A DNA stretch of 64,000 nucleotides, taken from NCBI RefSeq assembly GCF_000467185.1, contig NZ_BATM01000020.1:62001-126000 (forward strand), given 5' to 3'. Origin of the DNA: Vibrio ezurae NBRC 102218. GTDB taxonomy: Bacteria > Pseudomonadota > Gammaproteobacteria > Enterobacterales > Vibrionaceae. The translations under genes and the position numbers were made by a program. A model generated the notes under the pieces. That model was not told the origin of the DNA and made no database searches. It worked only from the letters and a program-made list of their open reading frames with translations. Of this stretch, positions 1 to 8,940 are shown piece after piece (position 1 is the stretch's first letter; each line of letters opens with the position of its first letter).

Positions 1-710
1 CTGATTGGCTCGCCCACCACACACGCGATATCGCCTTCTTTTTCAAATAAGATTTCCATTTGACGAAGGATCTCATCATCGACTTTTCTTGGGTCGGTAA
101 AGTCCCACGGATTGTTCTGATAATTTGGGAATTCAACGTGCAGCGCGCCAGGTACCATAGGCCCAAGCCCTTGCTTAAATAGGCGCTCGCCACCTAGACT
201 GGCCGACTGAAAGCCATTGCCATGGTACGAGTCCCAAAAGGAGATCGTCTTCCATTTTTTTGTGTATGACTTAGCCAGCGATACAGCAAGTTCAATGGCT
301 TCTGAGCCTCCCGGACAAAATGAGACGCGGTCTAGCTCGTCCGGTGTGACTTCAATGAGCTTTTCTGCAAGCGCCACAATATTGGTATTGGTGTAGCGAC
401 GAGAGGTAAAAGTGTTCTTATCACGCAATGCCTGCACGACTTTTTCGCACACGTAATCGTTATTAAAACCGACAGCATGCACACCATTACCATGACAATC
501 GAGAAATTTATTCCCTTCAAAATCATAGATATAAGCACCGTCTGATTTGGCAATCGCGTGCATCACTGGCGTACTTAGGCTTTGATGTAAAAATGCGTTT
601 TTATCGCGTTGGATAAGCTCTGCCGCCTGCGGGCTAAGCGCCTGCTGTTGGTAATCTTGGCGACGTTGGGACAAGTTAATATCGCCTTGCTCTCTGCTAA
701 TTTCTTGCAT
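1..710 (-). CDS. class-III PLP aminotransferase family protein, C-terminus cut by window edge
   Basis: The frame is open from an ATG at 710 to the window edge (236 complete codons), so only the N-terminal half is seen. An AGGAGA Shine-Dalgarno lies 6 nt upstream of the ATG. The translation has class-III aminotransferase features: an ordered N-terminal segment (DGAYIYDFEGNKFLDCHGNG), the CPGGSEAIELA cofactor-phosphate region and a SYHGN motif. The PLP-binding lysine would lie outside the window. Fold-type I enzymes of this class transaminate omega-amino groups, but some members, such as the phosphonate lyase PbfA described from Vibrio, are ammonia-lyases, so the reaction is open. It is read in the same direction as the upstream amino-acid ABC importer, but a hairpin near 1257-1282 suggests separate transcription. 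Confidence 0.8.
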   Translation of the reverse strand, partial: MQEISREQGDINLSQRRQDYQQQALSPQAAELIQRDKNAFLHQSLSTPVMHAIAKSDGAYIYDFEGNKFLDCHGNGVHAVGFNNDYVCEKVVQALRDKNTFTSRRYTNTNIVALAEKLIEVTPDELDRVSFCPGGSEAIELAVSLAKSYTKKWKTISFWDSYHGNGFQSASLGGERLFKQGLGPMVPGALHVEFPNYQNNPWDFTDPRKVDDEILRQMEILFEKEGDIACVVGEPI

Positions 711-1340
711 TGATTTCTCCTGTAAAAATCTCACATGTAGGCTTTAAATTGTATTGAGTGTCACACTCTTCCACTGCGCTGGTTTCCTAGACTCGCTTAG
801 CGATTAATGTGTCTAATGAGTGTTAAATAAAATGATTCTGTATCTTATTTGTAACCCATTTAACTGGTCTGTACCAGATTTTTAAGTAAAGATTAGAGTT
901 TTAATATGACAGCTAAATGACAGTGATGTATTGTTTTACGGGTGAGTTGAACTTAATTTCGCTACGAAATGTGTGAATCTTACTTCTATTAAGCGGCAAT
1001 ATAGCTATCTATGGCTAAATTCAGAATGGTATAGTCCAATATGTTTATTGAGATGGAATGGAGAGATTTAAAGAAATTATTGCCGCAGTGGAAGTGTGAG
1101 GCGGCGTTCCTCAAGTAGTGAGAGATAATTGGTGTGAGATCCGGTGAGTAGGTTTGAATGTTATGGGTACAGAGTGAGTTATCAAGTGTTAGTTATCAAG
1201 TAAGTGAGGTCATGCACAACATGGAAAACTCACATAAAACCAAACAAAAAGAGCCCGCTTATGCTGAGCAAATGGCATAAGCATCATCAATACGTCCGAA
1301 TGAACGTATGTTTGCATCTATGTCTAGCAGTAGTGAGTCA
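711..1340. other. intergenic region with a 13-bp palindrome and a terminator
   Basis: No credible gene is seen. A perfect 6+1+6 palindrome (GAGTGTCACACTC) lies at 756-768, 46 bp upstream of the aminotransferase start, and could be an operator. The probable terminator of the ABC operon lies at 1246-1282. Confidence 0.5.
1246..1282 (-). terminator. probable terminator of the amino-acid ABC operon
   Basis: GCTTATGC (1257-1264) pairs with GCATAAGC (1275-1282) across a 10-nt loop. On the minus strand the stem is followed by GGGCTCTTTTTG. The U run is short and offset by five bases, so this is a moderate call. Confidence 0.45.
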
Positions 1341-2276
1341 CTACAAACACGCTCTAGAGCGTTTTTCTATTTGATTAAATAGGCGTGACAATGCAAAGCA
1401 CAAGCAGAAATACACAACGCCGACAATCAACCAAATCTCAAAAATCATGCCTGATGAATTAGCCATCTCTGTGCCGACAAAGGTCATCTCTTGTATGGAA
1501 ATTAACGAGACAATCGAAGTGTCTTTGACCAGAGAAATGGTTTGTCCCGCCAAAGGTGGCGTAATGGCGGTGAGCACCTGCGGGCCTATCACAAATCGAT
1601 ATTTATCAAGCCCAGAGAGACCTAAAGAGTCGGCCGCTTCCCATTGCCCTTTAGGTATGCTTTCAAGGCCGCTGCGAATCACTTCCGCTATGTAGGCCGA
1701 TGACAATAAGCCAATGCAGATCACGCCCGAGGCTAAGTTTTCCCACAAATTAGCTGGGCCAAATAGAAACTGCTGCACGCCATTAAGGTCGCCTTGGTGT
1801 TCACGAAGCAGGCTTTGTAAGCCCAGTAGCGGGATCAGTTGATTGGAGATAAAGAAGTAAAAAATAAACACAAACACCAAAGGTGGAATATTGCGTACCA
1901 ACTGAATAAACAGCAGTGCTGGCGTTTTAAATAGCGCCAGTTTTGAATGCCTCGCAATACCAAGTAAGGTGCCAAAAGAGAGAGCAAGCACCATACTCCA
2001 AAGACTCAGGCGCAGTGTTGCCACTAGACCTTGAAAGAAGTAGGGGAGCTTGCCTTCAGAAGGAGGCACAAAAATCAAACGTATAGCGTCTTGCCATCGC
2101 CAATGGTAGTTGATGCCGACGGCGGAGCGGTAATATAGCCAAGCGAGGAACACACCAATAATTGCCAGCAAAACACCGTCTAATAGATTAAGGCTCTGAT
2201 ACCAATAGCGCTTGCTAGCGAGAGCTGTTGCTTTAGTGGATGTTGCTGCTTTAGTGGGTGCGTTGCGACTGCTCAC
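1341..2276 (-). CDS. polar amino-acid ABC transporter permease (HisM/GlnP family)
   Basis: This 311-residue integral membrane protein is the last gene of a four-gene importer operon. It has about five hydrophobic helices and the EAA-type cytoplasmic loop seen as EAADSLGLSGLDKYRFVIGP, which contacts the ATPase. The N-terminus carries about 30 extra polar residues rich in Thr, Ala and Lys before the first helix. Together with the second permease at 3213 it should form the heterodimeric channel. The substrate cannot be read from the sequence; the family moves polar or acidic amino acids. Confidence 0.88.
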   Translation of the reverse strand: MSSRNAPTKAATSTKATALASKRYWYQSLNLLDGVLLAIIGVFLAWLYYRSAVGINYHWRWQDAIRLIFVPPSEGKLPYFFQGLVATLRLSLWSMVLALSFGTLLGIARHSKLALFKTPALLFIQLVRNIPPLVFVFIFYFFISNQLIPLLGLQSLLREHQGDLNGVQQFLFGPANLWENLASGVICIGLLSSAYIAEVIRSGLESIPKGQWEAADSLGLSGLDKYRFVIGPQVLTAITPPLAGQTISLVKDTSIVSLISIQEMTFVGTEMANSSGMIFEIWLIVGVVYFCLCFALSRLFNQIEKRSRACL

Positions 2277-2375
2277 GTTATTCCTAATGCTAATTGCTTT
2301 GTATAGCGTTGTTTTAATTAAGTATTAAGTGAACTGTGCTCACTACTAACAAGCACGGTTCACTTATTGGTCAGC

Positions 2376-3200
2376 CTACTGGCCTTGAGCCACTTGATCT
2401 TGCCAATCTAGAGTAGAGAACCAGTATTCATAGCGCTCTTTGAGCCAACCATCTGCGGTGCGATCTTTGATCCATTGGTTAAAGAACTCTGCTTTATCGG
2501 TTTCGCCTAAACGCACCGCAAAGGCTTCATTGCCTTGTGATAGGCGTTCAGTAAACGGAATAAACAGTGAGTCCGAGTGTCTGATGGCTTCCTGCTCAGG
2601 TTTAGGGCTGGATGCAATCACCGCCTGTGCATTGCCATTTAACACTTCTTGAAAGGCTTGCGCTTCATCATCAAATTGAAGAATCTTCGCTTTGGGGAAG
2701 GTTTCACGCGCCACTTGCACGGTAACGGCGCCGCGACGAGCCGCTATTTTGATGCGGCGAGAGTTAAAATCTGACACTTTATTAAAGCCCTTCGCCAGCT
2801 CTTTACTAGCTGCCAGTTGCACTCCAGAGTGCGAGTAAGGGTCAGTAAACAGAACGCTTTTTGAGCGAGCTTCGGTAATGGATAAACCGCCGATGATTAC
2901 ATCAAACTTTTGTGAGAGCAGTGATGGAATAATACCGTCCCACGCGGTTGGCACAAATTCTACTTTCCAGCCAGAATCGGCGGCTAAGCGTTTGGCCACA
3001 TCAATTTCAAAACCAATCAGATCGCCTTGTTTATTGCGCATCGCCCAAGGGACAAAGGTCGACATGCCAACTCGCAAAGTGCCTCTATCGTTTATTTTGT
3101 CTAAATTTGGTGTAGCTGTATTTTGCGTATTAGTGGCAAATGCAGGCAAGCTGACAGTGAGTGTCAGTAGTGCCGTAATTGCGGTTTTAAATAGCTTCAT
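2376..3200 (-). CDS. periplasmic amino-acid-binding protein (SBP_bac_3)
   Basis: This 274-residue protein begins with a clear signal peptide (MKLFKTAITALLTLTVSLPAFA). The mature part opens with the typical family sequence DRGTLRVGMSTFVPWAMRN, followed by GFEIDVAKRLA and the lobe segment FDVIIGGLSIT, both hallmarks of family-3 solute-binding proteins. It would capture an amino acid in the periplasm and deliver it to the two flanking permeases. It sits between the permease genes (13 bp after one, 99 bp before the other) in a single operon. Confidence 0.9.
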   Translation of the reverse strand: MKLFKTAITALLTLTVSLPAFATNTQNTATPNLDKINDRGTLRVGMSTFVPWAMRNKQGDLIGFEIDVAKRLAADSGWKVEFVPTAWDGIIPSLLSQKFDVIIGGLSITEARSKSVLFTDPYSHSGVQLAASKELAKGFNKVSDFNSRRIKIAARRGAVTVQVARETFPKAKILQFDDEAQAFQEVLNGNAQAVIASSPKPEQEAIRHSDSLFIPFTERLSQGNEAFAVRLGETDKAEFFNQWIKDRTADGWLKERYEYWFSTLDWQDQVAQGQ

Positions 3201-3212
3201 GCTGAGTCGTCC

Positions 3213-4010
3213 TTATTGGGTTCGCCAGTTAGCGCCAAGCTTATGTTCTAACCAAGCGGCAACGGCAGAGAGTGAAAGAGTAAGCGCAAGATAAATGATG
3301 GCCACCGAGAACCAAATCTCAAACGGCATCGCGGTTTCAGAAACAATGTTTCTGGCTTGTGTGGTTAGGTCAAATACCGCCATAACACTCACAATAGAAG
3401 AGTTTTTGATCAGCGAAATCACCTCATTGGTTAGTGGAGGTAATGTCCTTTGAATCACTTGTGGCAGGATCACATCCCAAAAGGTGAATAGGCGGGATAA
3501 GCCGAGAGAGTGAGCCGCTTCAAATTGCCCACGAGCAATACTGTTCAGTCCCGCACGGAAAATCTCCGCAGTATACGCGCCTTGGAACAGTGCCAGTGCC
3601 AATACTGCGGTGCTGAATCTATCCAGCCCAATGACGGGGCCAAACACAAAATACAAAAGATAAATTTGCACAAGCAGTGGGGTGTTACGAATCAGTTCCA
3701 CATAGCCGGTGGCTAATGTTCTGCCCACCACAGAATTGGAGTTTCTGAGAAGCGCAGTCACTAAACCTATACCTAGCGTGGCCACTAGAGCAATCAAAGA
3801 GATCTGTATTGTGACCAGCAATCCGTCGAGCAATTCGGCAGACCACCACTGACCATCTTCATAGATGGCAATATAATCCGGCACTCTATCCCATTGCCAC
3901 TGATAGCCCATAGCCTGTGCGCCCGAATTTAATATCCAAGTGACTGCCGCCGCCAGAACAATGATTTGCAGTATGGCGAACAGGGTGGGTTTAATAATAC
4001 GCCCAAACAT
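3213..4010 (-). CDS. polar amino-acid ABC transporter permease
   Basis: This 265-residue permease is the partner of the one at 1341. It has an N-terminal helix, a short periplasmic region, then about four helices. The EAA loop reads EAAHSLGLSRLFTFWDVILP. Its ATG overlaps the stop codon of the upstream ATPase gene by one base, so the two are translationally coupled. Confidence 0.9.
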   Translation of the reverse strand: MFGRIIKPTLFAILQIIVLAAAVTWILNSGAQAMGYQWQWDRVPDYIAIYEDGQWWSAELLDGLLVTIQISLIALVATLGIGLVTALLRNSNSVVGRTLATGYVELIRNTPLLVQIYLLYFVFGPVIGLDRFSTAVLALALFQGAYTAEIFRAGLNSIARGQFEAAHSLGLSRLFTFWDVILPQVIQRTLPPLTNEVISLIKNSSIVSVMAVFDLTTQARNIVSETAMPFEIWFSVAIIYLALTLSLSAVAAWLEHKLGANWRTQ

Positions 4011-4756
4011 CAGTAGCTTAAGATCTGCTTGAGGAAAGCTTGCGTGCGCTTATGTTGCGGGTTTTCAAACAATGCCTGCGGACTATTTGATTCCACTATT
4101 TGTCCCTCATCCATGAAAATAACGCGGTCGGCCACTTTTTTGGCAAAGCCCATTTCATGGGTCACGCAAACCATAGTGATTCCTTCTTTGGCAAGATCGA
4201 CCATAACATCAAGCACCTCGTTGATCATTTCAGGATCAAGAGCAGAAGTGGGTTCATCAAACAACAGTAGCTCAGGCTTCATGCACAAAGAGCGCGCAAT
4301 CGCGACGCGTTGCTGTTGTCCGCCAGAAAGCTGTACTGGATATTTGTGTGCTTGCTCTTGAATATGCACGCGCTCTAGATAGTGCATCGCCACTTTTTCG
4401 GCTTCTTGCTTACTTTTCTTTAGAGTGCGAATGGGCGCAAGGGTGAGGTTTTCAAGAACCGTCAAATGCGGGAATAGGTGGAAGTGTTGAAAAACCATCC
4501 CCACCTTGCCGGGGTTTTTAAACGGGCAAGGTAAGGTATGTTCAAGCACGTTAAGCTCGCCATTATCAAAAGGTTCAAGCTGATTGATGCAGCGAATTAG
4601 CGTTGATTTACCTGAGCCTGATGGACCGCAAATAACGACAATCTCGCCTTTGTGGATGGACAAATTGATGTCTTTTAGGGCGTGGAAATCGCCATACCAC
4701 TTGTTAAGTGATTGGAATTTAACCATTCCTTGTTGATTATTCAAACTATTAGTCAT
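4010..4756 (-). CDS. amino-acid ABC transporter ATP-binding protein (GlnQ family)
   Basis: The ATPase of the importer has all nucleotide-binding motifs: Walker [11 protein letters not shown]-loop [13 protein letters not shown], signature [15 protein letters not shown], Walker [14 protein letters not shown] and switch VCVTHEMGF. The open frame extends to 4834, but the extra 26 residues do not match the family. I choose the ATG at 4756 (248 aa); an internal ATG at 4726 just before [11 protein letters not shown] would also be acceptable. It is the first gene of the operon ATPase-permease-binding protein-permease. Confidence 0.9.
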   Translation of the reverse strand: MTNSLNNQQGMVKFQSLNKWYGDFHALKDINLSIHKGEIVVICGPSGSGKSTLIRCINQLEPFDNGELNVLEHTLPCPFKNPGKVGMVFQHFHLFPHLTVLENLTLAPIRTLKKSKQEAEKVAMHYLERVHIQEQAHKYPVQLSGGQQQRVAIARSLCMKPELLLFDEPTSALDPEMINEVLDVMVDLAKEGITMVCVTHEMGFAKKVADRVIFMDEGQIVESNSPQALFENPQHKRTQAFLKQILSY

Positions 4757-5446
4757 TGATAGTGCATGAGTGAAACACCTTATCAATTTAGACACGGCAA
4801 TGCACATGAATTTGATGATGGTAATTGCAATCAATCTCCGGCGTTAGCTGAGTCGTGACGCGGTTTAATCGTTAGTAATTTGTCGTTTTAGCTCATTAAA
4901 TATGTGAAATGCCAATGAAGGGAAAGGTGCTATACAGCACTGATATAAATACAACCAAGATCAAGCGGCATCGCTTTACCAATGGCGAGTCAAAATAGGC
5001 AGAACCGAACCCTCAATTTAGCAAAGTTAAATTGAATAAATGCACTCTTAATTATTTTATCTAAATTAAACAAGAACTTAAGCACTCACAACTTCTGCTT
5101 CTTTGTTACGTCCCCGTATCCTCGTTACAAAATACATAAATGCTATGTTATAACGTCCGCCTAATTGTATTTGATGCCTGTCACATTTTTATAGATTGCC
5201 GATGCATGGGTCATACCCATGATGATCGTTAGCGGCTGTTGGTGCCTTCACCAAGTTGTGAGCGATTGTCGGGTTGGCTGTTCTTTGGTTAGGGGTCAAA
5301 TGGACGATGGTGTTGGCATAATCTATTCCGGTTGATTGTGCCGTTACTTTCGTCGCTATGCGTATTTTTTATTTTGTCGGTTTCTGTGGATTCTAGAAAG
5401 GAATGTTAAGACAGAAATGACGCTTTTACTTACTAGGAAAACCTCT
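4757..5446. other. divergent promoter region between ABC importer and metal-binding protein
   Basis: About 690 bp with no supported gene. An ATGTTATAACG stretch at 5144-5154 resembles half of the gammaproteobacterial Zur box (ATGTTATA inverted), which would suit the zinc-binding protein downstream, but the second half is not conserved. Confidence 0.35.
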
Positions 5447-6322
5447 ATGAAATTATTAAAAGTTGCGGCTGTAACCTTGGCATTGGCTTCAAGTAGTGCT
5501 GCTATGGCAGGTACTGTGAATGCTGTGGCAAGTTTCTCTGTATTGGGTGATATCGTGCAACAAGTTGGCGGTGAGCACGTAGCTGTGACAACGCTGATTG
5601 GTCCTGAAAGTGATCCTCATTCATTTTCTCCTGCGCCTCAAGACAGCGTGACACTGAACAAAGCTGATGTAGTTTTTGTGAGTGGTCTAGGTCTAGAAGG
5701 TTGGATGGATCGTTTGGTACAGGCTTCTGGTTATAAAGGCGAAGTTGTGACTGCATCAAACGGCATTACTACGCGTAGCATGATTGACGATGGTGAGAAA
5801 ATTGTTGATCCACACGCGTGGAATAGCATGGAGAATGGTATTGTCTATGCAACGAACGTAATGAACGCGCTGATCAAAGCCGACCCTGAAGATGCTGATT
5901 ACTTTAAGCAACATGGCGAGCAGTACATCAAGCAACTGTCTGAGCTTAATGACTGGGCGGTTGAAACCTTTAACGCCATTCCAAAACAAAAACGTAAAGT
6001 TCTGACTAGCCATGATGCTTTCGGCTATTTTGGTGCTGAATACAATGTGAGCTTTTTAGCTCCTCAAGGTTACTCAACTGAGTCTGAAGCGAGTGCTCAA
6101 CACATTGCTGAGCTTATCAATCAGATCAAACAGGAAGGGGTTAAAGTTTACTTTATGGAAGACCAAACTGATCCTCGTTTAGTGAAGCAAGTTGCAGCTG
6201 CAAGTGGCGCGAAAGAGGGTGGTGAGCTTTACCCAGAAGCACTATCTACAACAGACGAAGCCAATACTTACGCTAAAGCGTTTAAGCATAATGTGACAGT
6301 GATTGCGAACAGCATGAAGTAG
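5447..6322 (+). CDS. Zn/Mn ABC transporter substrate-binding protein (TroA/ZnuA family)
   Basis: This 291-residue protein has a signal peptide (MKLLKVAAVTLALASSSAAMAG) and the metal-binding histidines of cluster A-I binding proteins in DPHSFSPAP, DPHAWNS and LTSHDAFGYFGAEY, with the C-terminal acidic ligand in MEDQTDPRL. The frame is open upstream to 5336, but the ATG at 5447 is preceded by AGGAAA and starts the signal peptide, so it is the true start. The long His/Asp-rich loop typical of classical ZnuA is absent, leaving zinc or manganese both possible. No ATPase or permease gene lies beside it, so it must work with a transporter encoded elsewhere. Confidence 0.87.
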   Translation: MKLLKVAAVTLALASSSAAMAGTVNAVASFSVLGDIVQQVGGEHVAVTTLIGPESDPHSFSPAPQDSVTLNKADVVFVSGLGLEGWMDRLVQASGYKGEVVTASNGITTRSMIDDGEKIVDPHAWNSMENGIVYATNVMNALIKADPEDADYFKQHGEQYIKQLSELNDWAVETFNAIPKQKRKVLTSHDAFGYFGAEYNVSFLAPQGYSTESEASAQHIAELINQIKQEGVKVYFMEDQTDPRLVKQVAAASGAKEGGELYPEALSTTDEANTYAKAFKHNVTVIANSMK

Positions 6323-6742
6323 TCAATGCTTATCCATCCTATCGGGGTTGTGGGCGACGCAAAGTAGCCCACCTGACTATTCACCTTGCATAGGATGGCA
6401 ATGACTTGTTTATTGGTGAGAATAATCTCTCACCAATAAATTGAGACCTCTTTGCCACCCCTTTCAGGCATATTTAAGTGTGATGTTACAGGGCTTACTG
6501 CAAAACAAAGTCAAAACCTTCCAACAATAATACTCCAAATAATCTGTTTTCACTTTTAAGTTGAACTCCCCAACAGTGCCCTTAATCTTCATTGTGATCT
6601 TTTTCACACAATTCTTATTTCATTAAAATAACCAAATGAAATAACAGACTTTTTTATAGTGCATTCCCATACAAAAGCTCAAATACGACTACACTTTTCT
6701 AGTCACTTTATTGAGTCTATTTTTCATCAAAAGGGAATGTAA
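6323..6742. other. intergenic region before the amidohydrolase
   Basis: No gene seen. Apart from the hairpin at 6409-6440, the AT-rich stretch 6590-6742 probably holds the amidohydrolase promoter. An AAGGGA Shine-Dalgarno lies 6 nt before its ATG. Confidence 0.4.
6409..6440. terminator. long perfect hairpin after the metal-binding protein gene
   Basis: TATTGGTGAGA (6411-6421) and TCTCACCAATA (6428-6438) form an 11-bp stem, extended to 13 bp by flanking bases, with a 6-nt loop. No U run follows, so it may be a processing or transcript-stabilising hairpin instead of a true intrinsic terminator. Confidence 0.45.
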
Positions 6743-8122
6743 ATGAAAAAAATCTTATTGATATCGACGTTATCGTTGATGACTTCTATGGCGCTTGCGG
6801 CAGAGGAAACTCCGTTGCCTCAGACGGTTTTTAAGAATGTTGATATTTTTAATGGCACTGAGAACAAGCTCTATGAAAATCATCATGTTTTGATTGAAGG
6901 AAATAAGATCAAAGCCATTTCCGGTAAAGAAATCAGTGCTCGTCAAGATGCAACTGTCATTGATGGACAGGGAAAAACCTTAACTCCTGGCTTTATTGAA
7001 AATCATGCTCACCTAATGCTAATGGGGCCGAGTTTGCCTGCGATGGAATCAGGTAAAACATGGGAAGATTTTGCTATCCACGGTTCTCGAATGGCGCAGA
7101 TGTATCTTATGCAAGGGTTTACGACAGTGCGAGACGCCGGTGGCGCAAATGGCGGTTTACGTCGTGCTATTGATGCCGGAGAGATCATCGGGCCACGTTA
7201 TTATCCATCGGGCGCTTTCTTGAGTACTCGAGGAGGTCACGCCGATTTTGCCAACTATTCTGCACCGGTAGGTCAAGAATCAAATTTTACCCGCCTTAAT
7301 ATGGCGCAAGAGGTGGACAGCGTAGGGGATGTCAAAAAATACGCCCGTAATAATTTTAGAATGGGGGCAACTCAGCTTAAATACATGCAATCAGGCGGCG
7401 TTGTGTCCGCATTTGACCCATGGCAGCTGTTAGCAGGATCACCAGAAGAGCTTGCGGCGGCGGTATCGGTTGCCGAAAGTTATGGCAGTTATGTCATGGC
7501 GCACTCTTATCGCAAAGAAGCTATTTTGGATGCGTTAAACGCAGGGGTGATGTCTATCGAACATGGTTTTGCGTTTGACTGCGACATTGCCAAGGTAATG
7601 AATGATAAAGGGGCCTATATCACCACCAATTTAACGGCATTTGACCCCGGTCTTATGGATATCCCTGCAATTAAAAACGTCCCATCCAGTTACCGAAAAG
7701 CACAGTCTGCGACGGAATCTTTCAAAAACTACATTCCTAATATGAAGAAGTGCCCAGTGAAGCGTGGTTTTCAAACTGACTGTGTAGGCTCAGTGGATGC
7801 GTGTAACATTCAAATTGCCTATGAGAAAAAGCTCAATAATGATTTCTTCGGACCATATGAGTCGTTAAAAACGTTGACCTCGGTTGGAGGCGAACTGGCC
7901 ACGTTAACCGGTGAATTTACCAACCCTTATCCAGAGGCAAAGTTAGGCGTGATTGAAGTGGGGGCATACGCCGATGTATTGCTATTGGATGGAAATCCAT
8001 TAGATGACTTCTCAGTTGTGGGGACGGGCGATCAGTGGTTTGGTGCGAAGAAACGACAAGATAGCCCAGAAACGATAAAACTGATCATGAAAGACGGCGT
8101 TATTTACAAAAATACGTTGTAA
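6743..8122 (+). CDS. exported metal-dependent amidohydrolase (imidazolonepropionase/prolidase-like)
   Basis: This 459-residue protein has a cleavable signal peptide (MKKILLISTLSLMTSMALAA), so it acts in the periplasm or outside. It shows the amidohydrolase superfamily metal ligands: HxH in FIENHAHLML, a bridging lysine in TQLKYMQSGG, histidines in YVMAHSYR and SIEHGF, and an aspartate probably in GFQTDCVGS, where most relatives have GTD. The C-terminal strand block GVIEVGAYADVLLLDGNPL is typical. Relatives hydrolyse Xaa-Pro dipeptides, N-acyl amino acids or cyclic amides; the substrate cannot be chosen here. Several cysteines (FDCDIA, KKCPV, TDCVG, DACN) could form disulfides. Confidence 0.82.
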   Translation: MKKILLISTLSLMTSMALAAEETPLPQTVFKNVDIFNGTENKLYENHHVLIEGNKIKAISGKEISARQDATVIDGQGKTLTPGFIENHAHLMLMGPSLPAMESGKTWEDFAIHGSRMAQMYLMQGFTTVRDAGGANGGLRRAIDAGEIIGPRYYPSGAFLSTRGGHADFANYSAPVGQESNFTRLNMAQEVDSVGDVKKYARNNFRMGATQLKYMQSGGVVSAFDPWQLLAGSPEELAAAVSVAESYGSYVMAHSYRKEAILDALNAGVMSIEHGFAFDCDIAKVMNDKGAYITTNLTAFDPGLMDIPAIKNVPSSYRKAQSATESFKNYIPNMKKCPVKRGFQTDCVGSVDACNIQIAYEKKLNNDFFGPYESLKTLTSVGGELATLTGEFTNPYPEAKLGVIEVGAYADVLLLDGNPLDDFSVVGTGDQWFGAKKRQDSPETIKLIMKDGVIYKNTL

Positions 8123-8210
8123 AAGAGCGTCAGCGGTATCGAATGAGGGCAGTAATTACTGCTCTTTGTTTGGTATCAGTGAGTTTAAGCACAATATATG
8201 AGTGATAAAC

Positions 8211-8849
8211 ATGGATGTGAGAAAGTGTATTTGCCTTTTATTTTCTTTAGTTACGGTCAATGCATTCGCCAGTAATGCGATTGAGGTGAGCTGGGATAAC
8301 CTAAGGCCAAATGTTGCCCCCAATCCTATTACGCTTCCAGAGCTAAGTGGTGAGCATTTAAGGAAAATACAAACCGTATTTACTTTGATGCATTCGAGTA
8401 ATCCAGAAGACGTGACTCAGCTAGAGCAGGCAGTGCAACAGCTCCAAGAAGATAATATCGATGCGATGGAGCTACTTAAAATGCGTGAGGCGTATATTCA
8501 AGCGCAAAAGATCGCTTCTGAATCTCTGACGACGGAATTTGATGGTAAGAAGGTGCGTATTCCAGGGTTTATGGTGCCTATTCAATTTTCCGATGCCATG
8601 GTGGCAACAGAATTTTTGTTGGTTCCCGTTGCCGGTGCGTGTATTCACATGCCGCCTCCGCCTGCCAATCAAATCGTGCGCGTTTCTTTTCCTAAAGGTT
8701 ATGCCATGAGAACTGTGCAATATCCGGTATGGGTTGAAGGGACCCTGCAATCGTCATTGACCCACGAGGAGGTGTATATTGTGGATGGAACGAGCAACGT
8801 ATCTATGGGGTATCAGATGCAAGCATCGATGGTTGTCGATTATCATTGA
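8211..8849 (+). CDS. DUF3299 domain periplasmic protein
   Basis: This protein of about 212 residues has an N-terminal signal peptide (CICLLFSLVTVNAFA). The C-terminal half matches the DUF3299 family: VRIPGFMVPIQF, FLLVPVAGACIHMPPPPANQ and YPVWVEGTL. Family members are exported proteins of unknown function, often near metal or transport genes. A GTG at 8202 is in frame, but the ATG at 8211 is preferred. It follows the amidohydrolase by 88 bp in the same direction and ends at a bidirectional terminator. Confidence 0.8.
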   Translation: MDVRKCICLLFSLVTVNAFASNAIEVSWDNLRPNVAPNPITLPELSGEHLRKIQTVFTLMHSSNPEDVTQLEQAVQQLQEDNIDAMELLKMREAYIQAQKIASESLTTEFDGKKVRIPGFMVPIQFSDAMVATEFLLVPVAGACIHMPPPPANQIVRVSFPKGYAMRTVQYPVWVEGTLQSSLTHEEVYIVDGTSNVSMGYQMQASMVVDYH

Positions 8850-8882
8850 GTCAGCAAATGAACGACATAAGGTGTAGACAGC

Positions 8883-8913
8883 AAAAAGCCAGTTCACATT
8901 GAACTGGCTTTTT
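8883..8913. terminator. bidirectional intrinsic terminator
   Basis: AAAAAGCCAGTTCA (8883-8896) pairs perfectly with TGAACTGGCTTTTT (8900-8913) around a 3-nt loop. The A and T runs on both sides let it end both the DUF3299 gene and the convergent MFS gene. Confidence 0.92.
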
Positions 8914-8940
8914 CGTATTTATCGGCTTAATTAACTTTAA

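Noticed and set aside
7770..7900. Apparent lack of the GTD metal-ligand motif in the amidohydrolase
   Set aside because: GFQTDCVGS followed by helix-like EKKL...ESLKTLTSVGGELATL fits the expected position, so the aspartate is probably present with Gln replacing Gly.
8472..8750. Antisense ORFs inside real genes (here inside the DUF3299 gene; many others)
   Set aside because: Mirror frames without start signals or family character; the opposite strand carries a clear protein family.
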